From assembly GCA_046483315.1 (NCBI GenBank), contig JAWODJ010000095.1, positions 1 through 64,000 of the forward strand: DNA of 64,000 bases, read 5' to 3'. Shown here piece by piece: positions 8,742 through 15,021 of the stretch. Positions within the stretch are counted from its first letter, which is position 1, and each line of letters opens with the position of its first letter. This DNA comes from PXAP01 sp046483315 (GTDB lineage Bacteria > Bacteroidota > Bacteroidia > Bacteroidales > PUMT01). The translations under genes and the position numbers were made by a program. The notes under the pieces are model-generated. The model searched no databases. It was not told the origin of the DNA and saw only the letters and a program-made list of their open reading frames with translations.

Positions 8742-8746
8742 ACCTG
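8652..8746 (+). repeat. Direct repeat, left copy (3' end of the oxidoreductase gene)
   Basis: These 95 bases match 11324-11418 with six differences in the same orientation. The interval between the copies holds the toxin-antitoxin genes. This copy is the end of the intact oxidoreductase gene. Confidence 0.9.
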
Positions 8747-8885
8747 CGTACCTTCTTTCCATAATACCGTTTACGGAAAGATCTTCATCCAGATCAGGCC
8801 AGTGCAATCCGGTTCCGTTACATATTATTTCGATGTTTTTTACTTTTTCAACCGGTGCTTCCCTCAGTTTCCAATTTATCCCTGT
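8746..8885 (-). pseudogene. Fragment of a DUF2442 protein
   Basis: The minus strand encodes about 45 residues ending in GLHWPDLDEDLSVNGIM. This is very close to the C-terminal signature of DUF2442 proteins (HWPxLDxDLSVexLL), which often pair with DUF4160 in toxin-antitoxin-like modules. There is no start codon in the frame after the stop at 8888-8886. The far end runs without a stop into the antisense of the oxidoreductase gene. The fragment is therefore cut on both sides, and one cut coincides with the end of the direct repeat at about 8746. Confidence 0.6.
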
Positions 8886-8954
8886 TTAAATTTTTTTTCG
8901 TAAATTATTAGTTAAAATATAAGAGTCACAGTTTGCTTTTGAAATTCTTTTAAC

Positions 8955-8970
8955 TTTACTTTTAAGTAAA
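8955..8970. promoter_or_regulatory. Perfect palindrome, likely TAC operator
   Basis: TTTACTTTTAAGTAAA is a perfect inverted repeat (7-base arms, 2-base centre). It lies just upstream of the -7 box of the toxin-antitoxin-chaperone operon, where -33 contacts are expected. HigA-type antitoxins usually repress their own promoter through such sites, so this is the natural candidate operator. Confidence 0.6.
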
Positions 8971-8976
8971 TTATCT

Positions 8977-8984
8977 TATCTTTG
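8977..8984 (+). promoter_or_regulatory. -7 promoter box of the TAC operon
   Basis: TATCTTTG is an exact TAnnTTTG match 16 bases before the ATG at 9001. It implies a leader of about ten bases. The palindrome at 8955-8970 lies directly upstream. Confidence 0.55.
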
Positions 8985-9000
8985 CAGATCCTTATATAAA

Positions 9001-9498
9001 ATGAAATGCAGGTTGGTAAAACTTGATAAATTAAGCGGAAAATCAGCTTCCATATACTCTGTAGTGATTGATGATGAGCAAGAAACCTTACTCGACAAAT
9101 TCTTAAAAGAGTATTCGATTTCATTTAAAAATGAAACATTTGATATTTTGAAACGTTTAAAAACCATAGGACATAAGACTGGGGCAAGAGCTCATTTTTT
9201 TAAGGAAAGGGAAGGAAGGCCCGGAGATGGTGTTTGTGCTTTATACGACGATCCTGACAGTAATCTCAGGTTGTACTGCATTAGATATGGAACACAAATC
9301 GTTGTAGTTGGCAGAGGCGGTTATAAAGCCAAATTAATTAGAGCTTTTCAAGAAAACAAAACTCTTAAAGAGGCAAATTATTTCCTTAGACAGCTTTCAA
9401 TACAGATTACTGAAAGAATTAAAGAAAATGATATTATTTACATCAACGATCATCTTGATTTTGAAGGTGATTTAGAATTTGAAATCCAGGAAGAATAA
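9001..9498 (+). CDS. Probable HigB/RelE-like toxin of a toxin-antitoxin-chaperone module
   Basis: This 165-residue, AT-rich gene comes first in a three-gene operon, directly before a HTH antitoxin. This is the toxin-first order of HigBA systems. The middle (GARAHFFKEREG, then LYCIRYGTQIVVVGRGGYK) has the strand pattern of the RelE/HigB ribonuclease fold as found in Bacteroidota gene pairs. I see no textbook catalytic motif, so the toxin call rests mostly on operon context and fold-like sequence. The expected role is mRNA cleavage at the ribosome. It overlaps no neighbour and ends five bases before the antitoxin ATG. Confidence 0.6.
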   Translation: MKCRLVKLDKLSGKSASIYSVVIDDEQETLLDKFLKEYSISFKNETFDILKRLKTIGHKTGARAHFFKEREGRPGDGVCALYDDPDSNLRLYCIRYGTQIVVVGRGGYKAKLIRAFQENKTLKEANYFLRQLSIQITERIKENDIIYINDHLDFEGDLEFEIQEE

Positions 9499-9502
9499 AA
9501 AA

Positions 9503-9943
9503 ATGAAACCCAAATCAGATAGAACATTAGATAGATTGCTGGATGAAATATCCCCAATAGAGCAAGCTAAAACGGATGCCAAAATGATGTTGGCAGCCAG
9601 GATTGCCGATGCCATGAAAGCAAAGAAATGGAAGAACAAAGAACTTTTAGCAGCTGTTGGCAAAACCAATCCTTCCATAATTACAAAATGGCTTTCTGGC
9701 ACACATAACTTTACTGTGGATACTTTGGTTGAACTTGAAGAGGCCTTGGGTATTTCACTTATTAACCTGGAAGAGAAAGAACAAGAAACAGTAATGACAT
9801 ATCACTTTGTAATCAGAAAGGAAGTTCAGCCTTATTCTGAAGCGGATGACTTCAACGAGACAATGGTTCTGGAAGACCAGGAAAGTCAACATTTTAACAA
9901 AGAATTTACCCTCCATTACAATAATTTAACTGTTCATTCATAA
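9503..9943 (+). CDS. XRE-family antitoxin with long C-terminal tail
   Basis: This protein of about 146 residues has a HTH domain at roughly residues 30-85 (NKELLAAVGKTNPSIITKWL, then NFTVDTLVELEEALGISL), typical of HigA-like antitoxins. About 60 residues follow the HTH, rich in acidic and polar residues (EVQPYSEADDFNE, then FNKEFTLHYNNL). In known TAC systems a comparable tail is the chaperone-addiction region recognised by the SecB-like partner, so I infer that role here. ATG 9503 is preferred; an upstream ATG at 9479 would overlap the toxin end. The SecB-like gene starts seven bases after its stop. Confidence 0.75.
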   Translation: MKPKSDRTLDRLLDEISPIEQAKTDAKMMLAARIADAMKAKKWKNKELLAAVGKTNPSIITKWLSGTHNFTVDTLVELEEALGISLINLEEKEQETVMTYHFVIRKEVQPYSEADDFNETMVLEDQESQHFNKEFTLHYNNLTVHS

Positions 9944-9950
9944 CAATAAT

Positions 9951-10379
9951 ATGGAAAAAACAGAACAAATTGTTTTTCAAATAAAAGCAATTGAATTGCT
10001 TGATTCATCCATATCTGCACCTAACAAACCACTCTCTGGTAAAAAAGTATTCCGGTTCGATATAAGTGTGAAACATCTTATCTACCTGGAGAAACGATTA
10101 ATTAAGGTAATATGCAATGTAACTGTGCTTGATGAATCCAAAGAAAGTATATTTGGGAATATTCGCACAGGTTGCCTCTATGAAATTCAAGATATGCCTG
10201 AATATTATAATGAAAAAGAAAAAAGAGTTGACCTGCCAGAACAATTTATCACTTCTGTCAACTCTGTTTCAATTTCAACCACAAGAGGTGTAATGTTTAC
10301 TTTCTTTAGGGGTACATTCCTGCACAATGCTATTTTACCTGTAATTGACCCCAAAGGGTTTATATCTAAGAATCAATAA
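9951..10379 (+). CDS. SecB-like chaperone of the TAC module
   Basis: This 142-residue protein matches the SecB layout. The front FQIKAIELLDSSISAPNKP parallels the SecB start FQIxRIYxKDxSFEAPNxP. The end FRGTFLHNAILPVIDPKGF parallels the SecB ending RGTFPxLxLAPVNFDALF. The middle strands (LIKVICNVTVLD) fit the first SecB helix-strand unit. Bacteroidota usually lack the SecB found in proteobacteria. A solitary SecB-like gene placed third behind a toxin and a HTH antitoxin is the hallmark of toxin-antitoxin-chaperone systems such as Rv1955-Rv1957 of M. tuberculosis. The expected role is to stabilise the antitoxin. Confidence 0.65.
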   Translation: MEKTEQIVFQIKAIELLDSSISAPNKPLSGKKVFRFDISVKHLIYLEKRLIKVICNVTVLDESKESIFGNIRTGCLYEIQDMPEYYNEKEKRVDLPEQFITSVNSVSISTTRGVMFTFFRGTFLHNAILPVIDPKGFISKNQ

Positions 10380-10437
10380 ATGTAAAATATTACACCAATT
10401 TTTTGGATTACCTCAATTCAGTTTTTAACCTGCAAAG

Positions 10438-10503
10438 CTACCTGCAGTGCAGCAGCAGGTCAGTCAGCTCCTGCAAAAGCTTCTTATTAATCAGAATATG
10501 CAT
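10438..10503 (-). other. Very short ORF behind the 57-residue ORF
   Basis: The ATG at 10503-10501 overlaps the stop of the upstream frame (TGATG), and the frame ends after 21 residues (MHILINKKLLQEL and on). The coupling pattern suggests the start of a second gene that was cut short. There is no independent support for a product. Confidence 0.2.
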
Positions 10504-10676
10504 CAGCCGTAACGAATCTTATTGTAATATGATCTCGCCTCATTCAATAATAAATTATCTCCAGGATCATTTTCATCAATAAGTTGTGCAAGTGCGTGAT
10601 CTTCCCGAAAAGGTACCTGTATTCTCTCTCCTGCATTGTCTATTTTAGCATTCACTTCAGAGGTTACACTTTCCAT
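10503..10676 (-). other. Short coding-like ORF (57 residues), unrecognised
   Basis: The minus strand encodes 57 residues (MESVTSEVNAKIDN near the start, LLLNEARSYYNKIRYG at the end) with protein-like composition. An adjacent frame upstream (ACNEAKQITEYLSGLW) also looks coding, so the region may be the frameshifted 3' end of a larger gene. I do not recognise a family. It lies in the stretch of about 460 bases between the TAC module and the ParE pair that has no other gene. Confidence 0.3.
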
Positions 10677-10841
10677 AAGCCCGACAGATACTCCGTTATT
10701 TGTTTTGCCTCATTACAGGCCGTCAGTAAAATAAAATGTTATTTGTGGTTTATGATCCACGTTTTTTCGAAAAACCACTACTATGACCTGACACGAATTG
10801 TATTGTTTTATTTGCTATTTTTACACAAAAGAAATTTAATT

Positions 10842-11024
10842 ATGCTGACAAAAAATAAAGTTAAAACGTCTATTGAAAATCTTCCTGATTCCTTTTCTAT
10901 TGACCAGTTAATTGATCAGCTGATTTTTCTGGAAAAAATAGAAGAAGGGATAAAGCAATCAGAAGAGGGCAAAGTAATATCAAATGAAGATATTAAAGTA
11001 ATAATTGATAAATGGTCAAGTTAG
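10842..11024 (+). CDS. Antitoxin-like protein paired with ParE
   Basis: This 60-residue acidic protein (MLTKNKVKTSIENLPDSF at the start, EDIKVIIDKWSS at the end) immediately precedes and overlaps by 13 bases a ParE-type toxin gene. Size, charge and the coupled overlap match the small antitoxins of ParDE/RelBE pairs in Bacteroidota. I chose ATG 10842 over the upstream open frame because the family-like part starts there and the upstream residues look non-coding. The gene is AT-rich. Whether it is still needed is unclear because the toxin is truncated. Confidence 0.6.
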   Translation: MLTKNKVKTSIENLPDSFSIDQLIDQLIFLEKIEEGIKQSEEGKVISNEDIKVIIDKWSS

Positions 11025-11203
11025 TATGGACAGAGATATCAAGGCAGGATCTGAAAGATATCTTTGACTATATATGTAATGATTCCCAAAGATATGCCTC
11101 TATTACCATCAACAAAATATATCAGAGAGCTCAGGATATAGCAACCAATCCACGCAAAACCGAAAAACCTAACATCATATACATTTCTTCTGTAAAAAGT
11201 TAA
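11012..11203 (+). pseudogene. Truncated ParE/RelE-type toxin
   Basis: The 63-residue frame begins with a classic ParE front (LVWTEISRQDLKDIFDYI, then AQDIATNPRK). It lacks the last 35 or so residues of the usual 95-100, which carry the ELxxxxYRIVY strands. The sequence departs from the family right after NPRK and stops inside a long inverted repeat (11199-11233). It is probably inactive. Confidence 0.65.
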
Positions 11204-11239
11204 AATTTTGTCCAAAAAATACAAAATTTTAACTTACAG
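11190..11239. repeat. Long inverted repeat ending the ParE fragment
   Basis: GTTAAAATTTTGT (11199-11211) and ACAAAATTTTAAC (11221-11233) are perfectly complementary around a 9-base loop. Outside them, CTGTAA (11190-11195) and TTACAG (11234-11239) extend the stem after a three-base bulge. The stop codon of the truncated toxin lies inside it. It may be a terminator, the end of a small mobile element, or a recombination scar. There is no flanking T-run that would make it a standard terminator. Confidence 0.6.
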
Positions 11240-11323
11240 TCGGAACCGCTTCGCTTTCACATAAAATTTTTTCATCTGTCTGTGTGTAATTTCAGATAAA
11301 AAAATTTCATGTTCATTTTTCCC

Positions 11324-11413
11324 CCGGCCTGGGGAAAATTCGGCGGGGGATTTTCGGGATCCATCTACAGCGGTTATATGACAGCAATGGATATTTTGAG
11401 AAAAAGAGTATAA
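11324..11413 (+). pseudogene. Copy of the 3' end of the oxidoreductase gene
   Basis: These bases encode AWGKFGGGFSGSIYSGY and on to RKRV and a TAA stop in an intact frame. Against 8652-8741 the differences inside the shared frame are silent except at the last codon, with a different stop codon. That pattern is what separate, selected alleles show, not a freely decaying duplicate. With the 5' remnant at 1411 it looks like the right-hand end of a resident operon whose middle was lost. Confidence 0.85.
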
Positions 11414-11419
11414 ACCTGG

Positions 11420-13015
11420 TCAGTAGTCCTTTATACAGCGGACACTTTTCCCTTCTGCCCGCTGGCCGTTAGTCATATTTGCGAAATCATCACCTATCAT
11501 AAGGCTAAGGCTGGTGCCAGGGTTGTTTTCACTGACTGTGGAGCTCCAATAATTAGTACTTGACCCCATTAAGACATTGCCGGTTCTAGAGCGCTTACCC
11601 GCAGCAGGCAACTTTAAGTTACTGTGAAAAGCACCATACTGATCATTACTGCTCCAGCTCTGCCGTTCATTATCCAGTTCTTCTTCGGTCGGTAAACGCC
11701 ATCCTGCAGGACACACATCATTAATACCGCCATCACCCTGCCAGAGATTTTCATTCGCCGGGTCGCGCCAGTCATACGGCGGAGAATTATTGGTTATGAA
11801 ATCTCCATGTTCCGGATCATCGCTAGTGCTGAGCTCAGAAGTGGTGGAGCTGCTCCTGTCCTGGTGGCCGTCATTCAGCCTGCCCCACTGGAACAGATCA
11901 CCAAAGGATTCACTGTCATCATATACCTGGGCTGACCTGGTTGCTCCAAGGTTGCGGTCCATCCAGCAGGTGCCATTCTGGCCTGCAACCGTTGCGTAGG
12001 TAACTTCAGCACCCCGGTACATGAAAGTAACAGTCCCGCAACCAAACAGATGTGTCTCAAGAGTCTCAATTTTATCGGTTAATTCGGATATCAGCATATC
12101 TACATAGGCTTTGGTGGCGGCATCAGCATCATCATCAGGGGAGGCCAGGCTGGTGATCTTTTGACTGCCGGCATCCAGGGCAAGGTCACTTATCGATGCA
12201 GGCCTGTTTTCAAGGTCGGCGTAATCGCCGCTGGTGGCAACGGTTGCCAGTCCGGGCGCCCCGGCAAGATCATCATAGTTGCCGCTGAATCCGTAAATGT
12301 CGATGCTGTCGGCTATGTCGGGCGTATTAGTCAGGCTGTGGTAATCGCCTGAAAAATCGCTCTTATTGTTCCATGCGGCGGTATCTGCCTCAGTAATGCC
12401 GCCTGCCGCAGATTCCATAAAGAGAGGATCGGCTTCAGAGGTGAGATAATCCTGCAGATCGCTGACCTGGCTTTCGGTAATTTCTATACCGGTGGATCTG
12501 TCCCACGAGGTGAAAACCGGATCGGTTTCGGATAGCAGGTAATCCTGAAGATCTGTTATCCGGCTTTCGGTAATTTCGCCGGTAATATCCTCAGCAGTGC
12601 GTGCATGAAAGGCATAGGGCACACTCAAAAGCTGGCTGGTGCCGGTAATGGTGTAATCTGTTCCACCGGAAGGGTCGGTCTCTGTTTTAATAAAGTAGGG
12701 GCCGGCGGACCAGTCTATCGCCGCAAAATCTCCCGACAGGATGGTTGCATCATCACCGCCAATCTCAATGCTGACAAGTCCGTTTGCACTGGTCACGGGA
12801 GCCTGTGTCTCGATATAGACGGCAGGACCCTCCGGCGAGCCCTGCAGGATGCTGATCTGCATCCCTACCTCCTGACCGGTTACCAGCTCGTTGGCTGCAT
12901 TGCGGATCACTGCCTGGTAGCTCATCCTGTCAGGCGCCTGGGCACCTGCCTGACGGGGGGGAAAAAGCATCACTGAGAATAAAATTAATGCACTAAGGGT
13001 AAACGATCTCTTCAT
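11420..13015 (-). CDS. FISUMP-domain secreted surface protein
   Basis: This 531-residue protein has a signal peptide (residues 1-25, ending AGAQA). A Bacteroidota-typical N-terminal domain follows (SYQAVIRN, SVPYAFHART), then a low-complexity linker with two ITDLQDYL-type repeats and a DYADLENRP module. A short coiled-coil-like helix (ELTDKIETLE) comes before a C-terminal FISUMP domain (CWMDRNLGATR, GDLFQWGR, DVCPAGWRLPTEEE, SVRCIKD). FISUMP domains are cysteine-containing, formylglycine-enzyme-like folds found on secreted proteins. The function here is unknown. Its 3' end meets the oxidoreductase remnant at 11413. Confidence 0.8.
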   Translation of the reverse strand: MKRSFTLSALILFSVMLFPPRQAGAQAPDRMSYQAVIRNAANELVTGQEVGMQISILQGSPEGPAVYIETQAPVTSANGLVSIEIGGDDATILSGDFAAIDWSAGPYFIKTETDPSGGTDYTITGTSQLLSVPYAFHARTAEDITGEITESRITDLQDYLLSETDPVFTSWDRSTGIEITESQVSDLQDYLTSEADPLFMESAAGGITEADTAAWNNKSDFSGDYHSLTNTPDIADSIDIYGFSGNYDDLAGAPGLATVATSGDYADLENRPASISDLALDAGSQKITSLASPDDDADAATKAYVDMLISELTDKIETLETHLFGCGTVTFMYRGAEVTYATVAGQNGTCWMDRNLGATRSAQVYDDSESFGDLFQWGRLNDGHQDRSSSTTSELSTSDDPEHGDFITNNSPPYDWRDPANENLWQGDGGINDVCPAGWRLPTEEELDNERQSWSSNDQYGAFHSNLKLPAAGKRSRTGNVLMGSSTNYWSSTVSENNPGTSLSLMIGDDFANMTNGQRAEGKSVRCIKDY

Positions 13016-13168
13016 GACATGGGTTTTTTTGCCAAGTTATATTTTTATCTCAATAATTGCAAAAAGAAACAGATAATGTCACCTGCCATGATCAACCTCA
13101 TTGGCAGTGACCGGGTTTTTATCTATTTTTGGAGTTTTGACCGGCAAGGATCATTTATCCTGATCGTG

Positions 13169-13176
13169 TACCTTTG
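13169..13176 (+). promoter_or_regulatory. -7 promoter box for riboflavin synthase
   Basis: TACCTTTG matches TAnnTTTG exactly, 49 bases before the ATG at 13226. I see no FMN riboswitch signature in the short leader. Confidence 0.45.
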
Positions 13177-13225
13177 ATGCCGGTTATCATCGACCAGGAA
13201 ATTTAAATTTAAAATCCGATATATT

Positions 13226-13828
13226 ATGTTTTCAGGAATTGTTGAAACAGCGGCGCCGGTGGTGGCGCTGGAAAAGGAGAAGGGCAACCTGCACATTACC
13301 ATGGAGTGCCCTTTTGTTAACGAGCTGAAGATCGACCAGAGCATCTCCCATAACGGGGTGTGCCTGACTGTCGTAAAAAAAGACGACAAAACCTATACCG
13401 TCACGGCAATAAAGGAGACACTGGATAAGTCGAATATGGGACTGCTGGAGATTGGGTCGAAGGTGAACCTGGAACGCAGCCTGCGGGCCGACGCGATGGT
13501 GGACGGCCACTTCGTGCAGGGGCATGTCGATCAGACCGCCGTGTGCACCGAAGTGAGGGAGGCCGACGGGAGCTGGTACTTCAGGTTTGAATATGAGCCC
13601 ACCGGCGACAACATCACCGTTGAAAAGGGCTCCGTGTCAGTGAACGGGGTGAGCCTGACGGTGGTGAACTCGCGGGACAAATCGTTCGAGGTGGCCATCA
13701 TCCCGTATACTTACGAGGTGACAAACTTCCACCAGATCAAACCCGGCACGGTGGTGAACCTGGAGTTCGACATCATAGGCAAATACATCACCAAAATAGT
13801 GCGCCAGATCCTGGCGGAGAAGAAATAG
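13226..13828 (+). CDS. ribE: Riboflavin synthase, alpha subunit
   Basis: This 200-residue enzyme converts two 6,7-dimethyl-8-ribityllumazine molecules to riboflavin in the cytoplasm. It starts with the invariant MFSGIVE and has two lumazine-binding barrels of about 95 residues each. Each carries the repeated SxNGVSLTV-type motif (SHNGVCLTV near residue 39, SVNGVSLTV near residue 138). The length is normal. It is followed 21 bases later by the WecB-like epimerase gene, so the two are probably co-transcribed although functionally unrelated. Confidence 0.95.
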   Translation: MFSGIVETAAPVVALEKEKGNLHITMECPFVNELKIDQSISHNGVCLTVVKKDDKTYTVTAIKETLDKSNMGLLEIGSKVNLERSLRADAMVDGHFVQGHVDQTAVCTEVREADGSWYFRFEYEPTGDNITVEKGSVSVNGVSLTVVNSRDKSFEVAIIPYTYEVTNFHQIKPGTVVNLEFDIIGKYITKIVRQILAEKK

Positions 13829-13849
13829 CAACGGCAATTTGCGGTAATC

Positions 13850-15007
13850 ATGACTAAAATACTCTCTGTTGTCGGTGCCCGGCCCAACTTTATGAAGATC
13901 GCCCCCTTTGTAAGAGCCATTGAGGAGTACAACAACCTGAACGGGGACCGGCAGATAATGCATATCCTGGTACATACCGGCCAGCATTACGATATCCGCA
14001 TGTCAGGATCTTTTTTTGCAAGCCTGGGGATTCCCGATCCTGATGTCAATCTTGAGGTAGGCTCGGGATCTCATTCCGAGCAGGTGGGACAGACAATGAT
14101 AGCCATAGAAAAGGTGCTGCTGAAGGAAAGGCCGGACTGGCTGGTGGTGGTGGGCGATGTGAATGCCACCCTGGCCTGCTCGGTGGCGGCCAAAAAGCTT
14201 GGCATCAAGGTGTGCCACATCGAGGCGGGCCTGCGATCGGGCGATATGAGCATGCCCGAGGAGATCAACCGGCTGGTGACGGACAGGCTGAGCGACCTGC
14301 TGCTGACACCTGACACCATCTCTTCTGAAAACCTGAGGAAGGAGGGAATGCCGGAAAAGAGCATCGTCTTTGTAGGGAATATCATGATCGATACCCTTGA
14401 GGAGAACAGGGAAAAAGCGGCTGCCCTGCAGATAAAGAATATCATCGGCAACAACCTGGTTGACGGCTTCTCTTTTGACGCGGACTCGTTCGATGAGAGC
14501 AGGTATGCGCTGATGACCATCCACAGGCCCTCTAACGTTGATGAAAAAGAGGTGTTCGGGCCACTTACCGGTTTCCTGATCAACGAAGTAAGCACCAGGC
14601 TCCCCCTGGTGTGGCCCATCCATCCGCGCGCACGCAAAAACCTGGAAAGATTTGGCTTGTGGGAACAGGTGCGTGACAATGCCAATATACTGATGCTGGA
14701 ACCACTGGGTTACCAGGAGATGCTGCGTATGAACATGGGGGCTGCCGTAATGCTGACCGACAGCGGCGGCCTGCAGGAGGAGTGCTGCGTGCTGGGAACC
14801 CCCTGCCTGACACTCCGGTGGAATACCGAGAGGCCGGTGACACTCAAAGAGTTCGGCGGTGCCGGCGTGCTGGTGGGAAATAATGTGAGCCGGATAAGGG
14901 AGGAGTTTCTCAATACCCTGGCAGGGGAGTCGGTGCCCCTGAGGCCGGAGCTGTGGGACGGCAACACCGCCCGCCGGTGTGTTGAGGCAATTGTTAACTT
15001 CAGGTAA
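13850..15007 (+). CDS. wecB: UDP-N-acetylglucosamine 2-epimerase (non-hydrolysing)
   Basis: This 385-residue enzyme interconverts UDP-GlcNAc and UDP-ManNAc for cell-surface polysaccharides. Motifs seen are GARPNFMK at the start, HTGQHYD, HIEAGLRSGDMSMPEEINR and LTDSGGLQEE, which form the active site in this family. The length is typical. It follows ribE on the same strand and converges with the FN3-repeat surface protein. Together with Wzz and the ligase at 32-34 kb it suggests surface polysaccharide made from UDP-ManNAc, but the glycosyltransferases are outside this window. Confidence 0.93.
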   Translation: MTKILSVVGARPNFMKIAPFVRAIEEYNNLNGDRQIMHILVHTGQHYDIRMSGSFFASLGIPDPDVNLEVGSGSHSEQVGQTMIAIEKVLLKERPDWLVVVGDVNATLACSVAAKKLGIKVCHIEAGLRSGDMSMPEEINRLVTDRLSDLLLTPDTISSENLRKEGMPEKSIVFVGNIMIDTLEENREKAAALQIKNIIGNNLVDGFSFDADSFDESRYALMTIHRPSNVDEKEVFGPLTGFLINEVSTRLPLVWPIHPRARKNLERFGLWEQVRDNANILMLEPLGYQEMLRMNMGAAVMLTDSGGLQEECCVLGTPCLTLRWNTERPVTLKEFGGAGVLVGNNVSRIREEFLNTLAGESVPLRPELWDGNTARRCVEAIVNFR

Positions 15008-15021
15008 GCCCGGCCGAAGGC

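Noticed and set aside
6029..8807. Long minus-strand open frames opposite the synthetase operon
   Set aside because: They are antisense shadows of well-supported plus-strand genes, with no family similarity apart from the DUF2442 remnant at 8746-8885.
8652..11418. Integrative element with attachment sites at the direct repeats
   Set aside because: Direct repeats of a gene's 3' end resemble integration sites, but no integrase or recombinase lies between them, and the matching 5' remnant at 1411 is better explained by replacement of a resident operon.
13016..13225. FMN riboswitch before riboflavin synthase
   Set aside because: The leader after the promoter box is about 45 bases, too short for the RFN fold, and none of its conserved blocks is visible.
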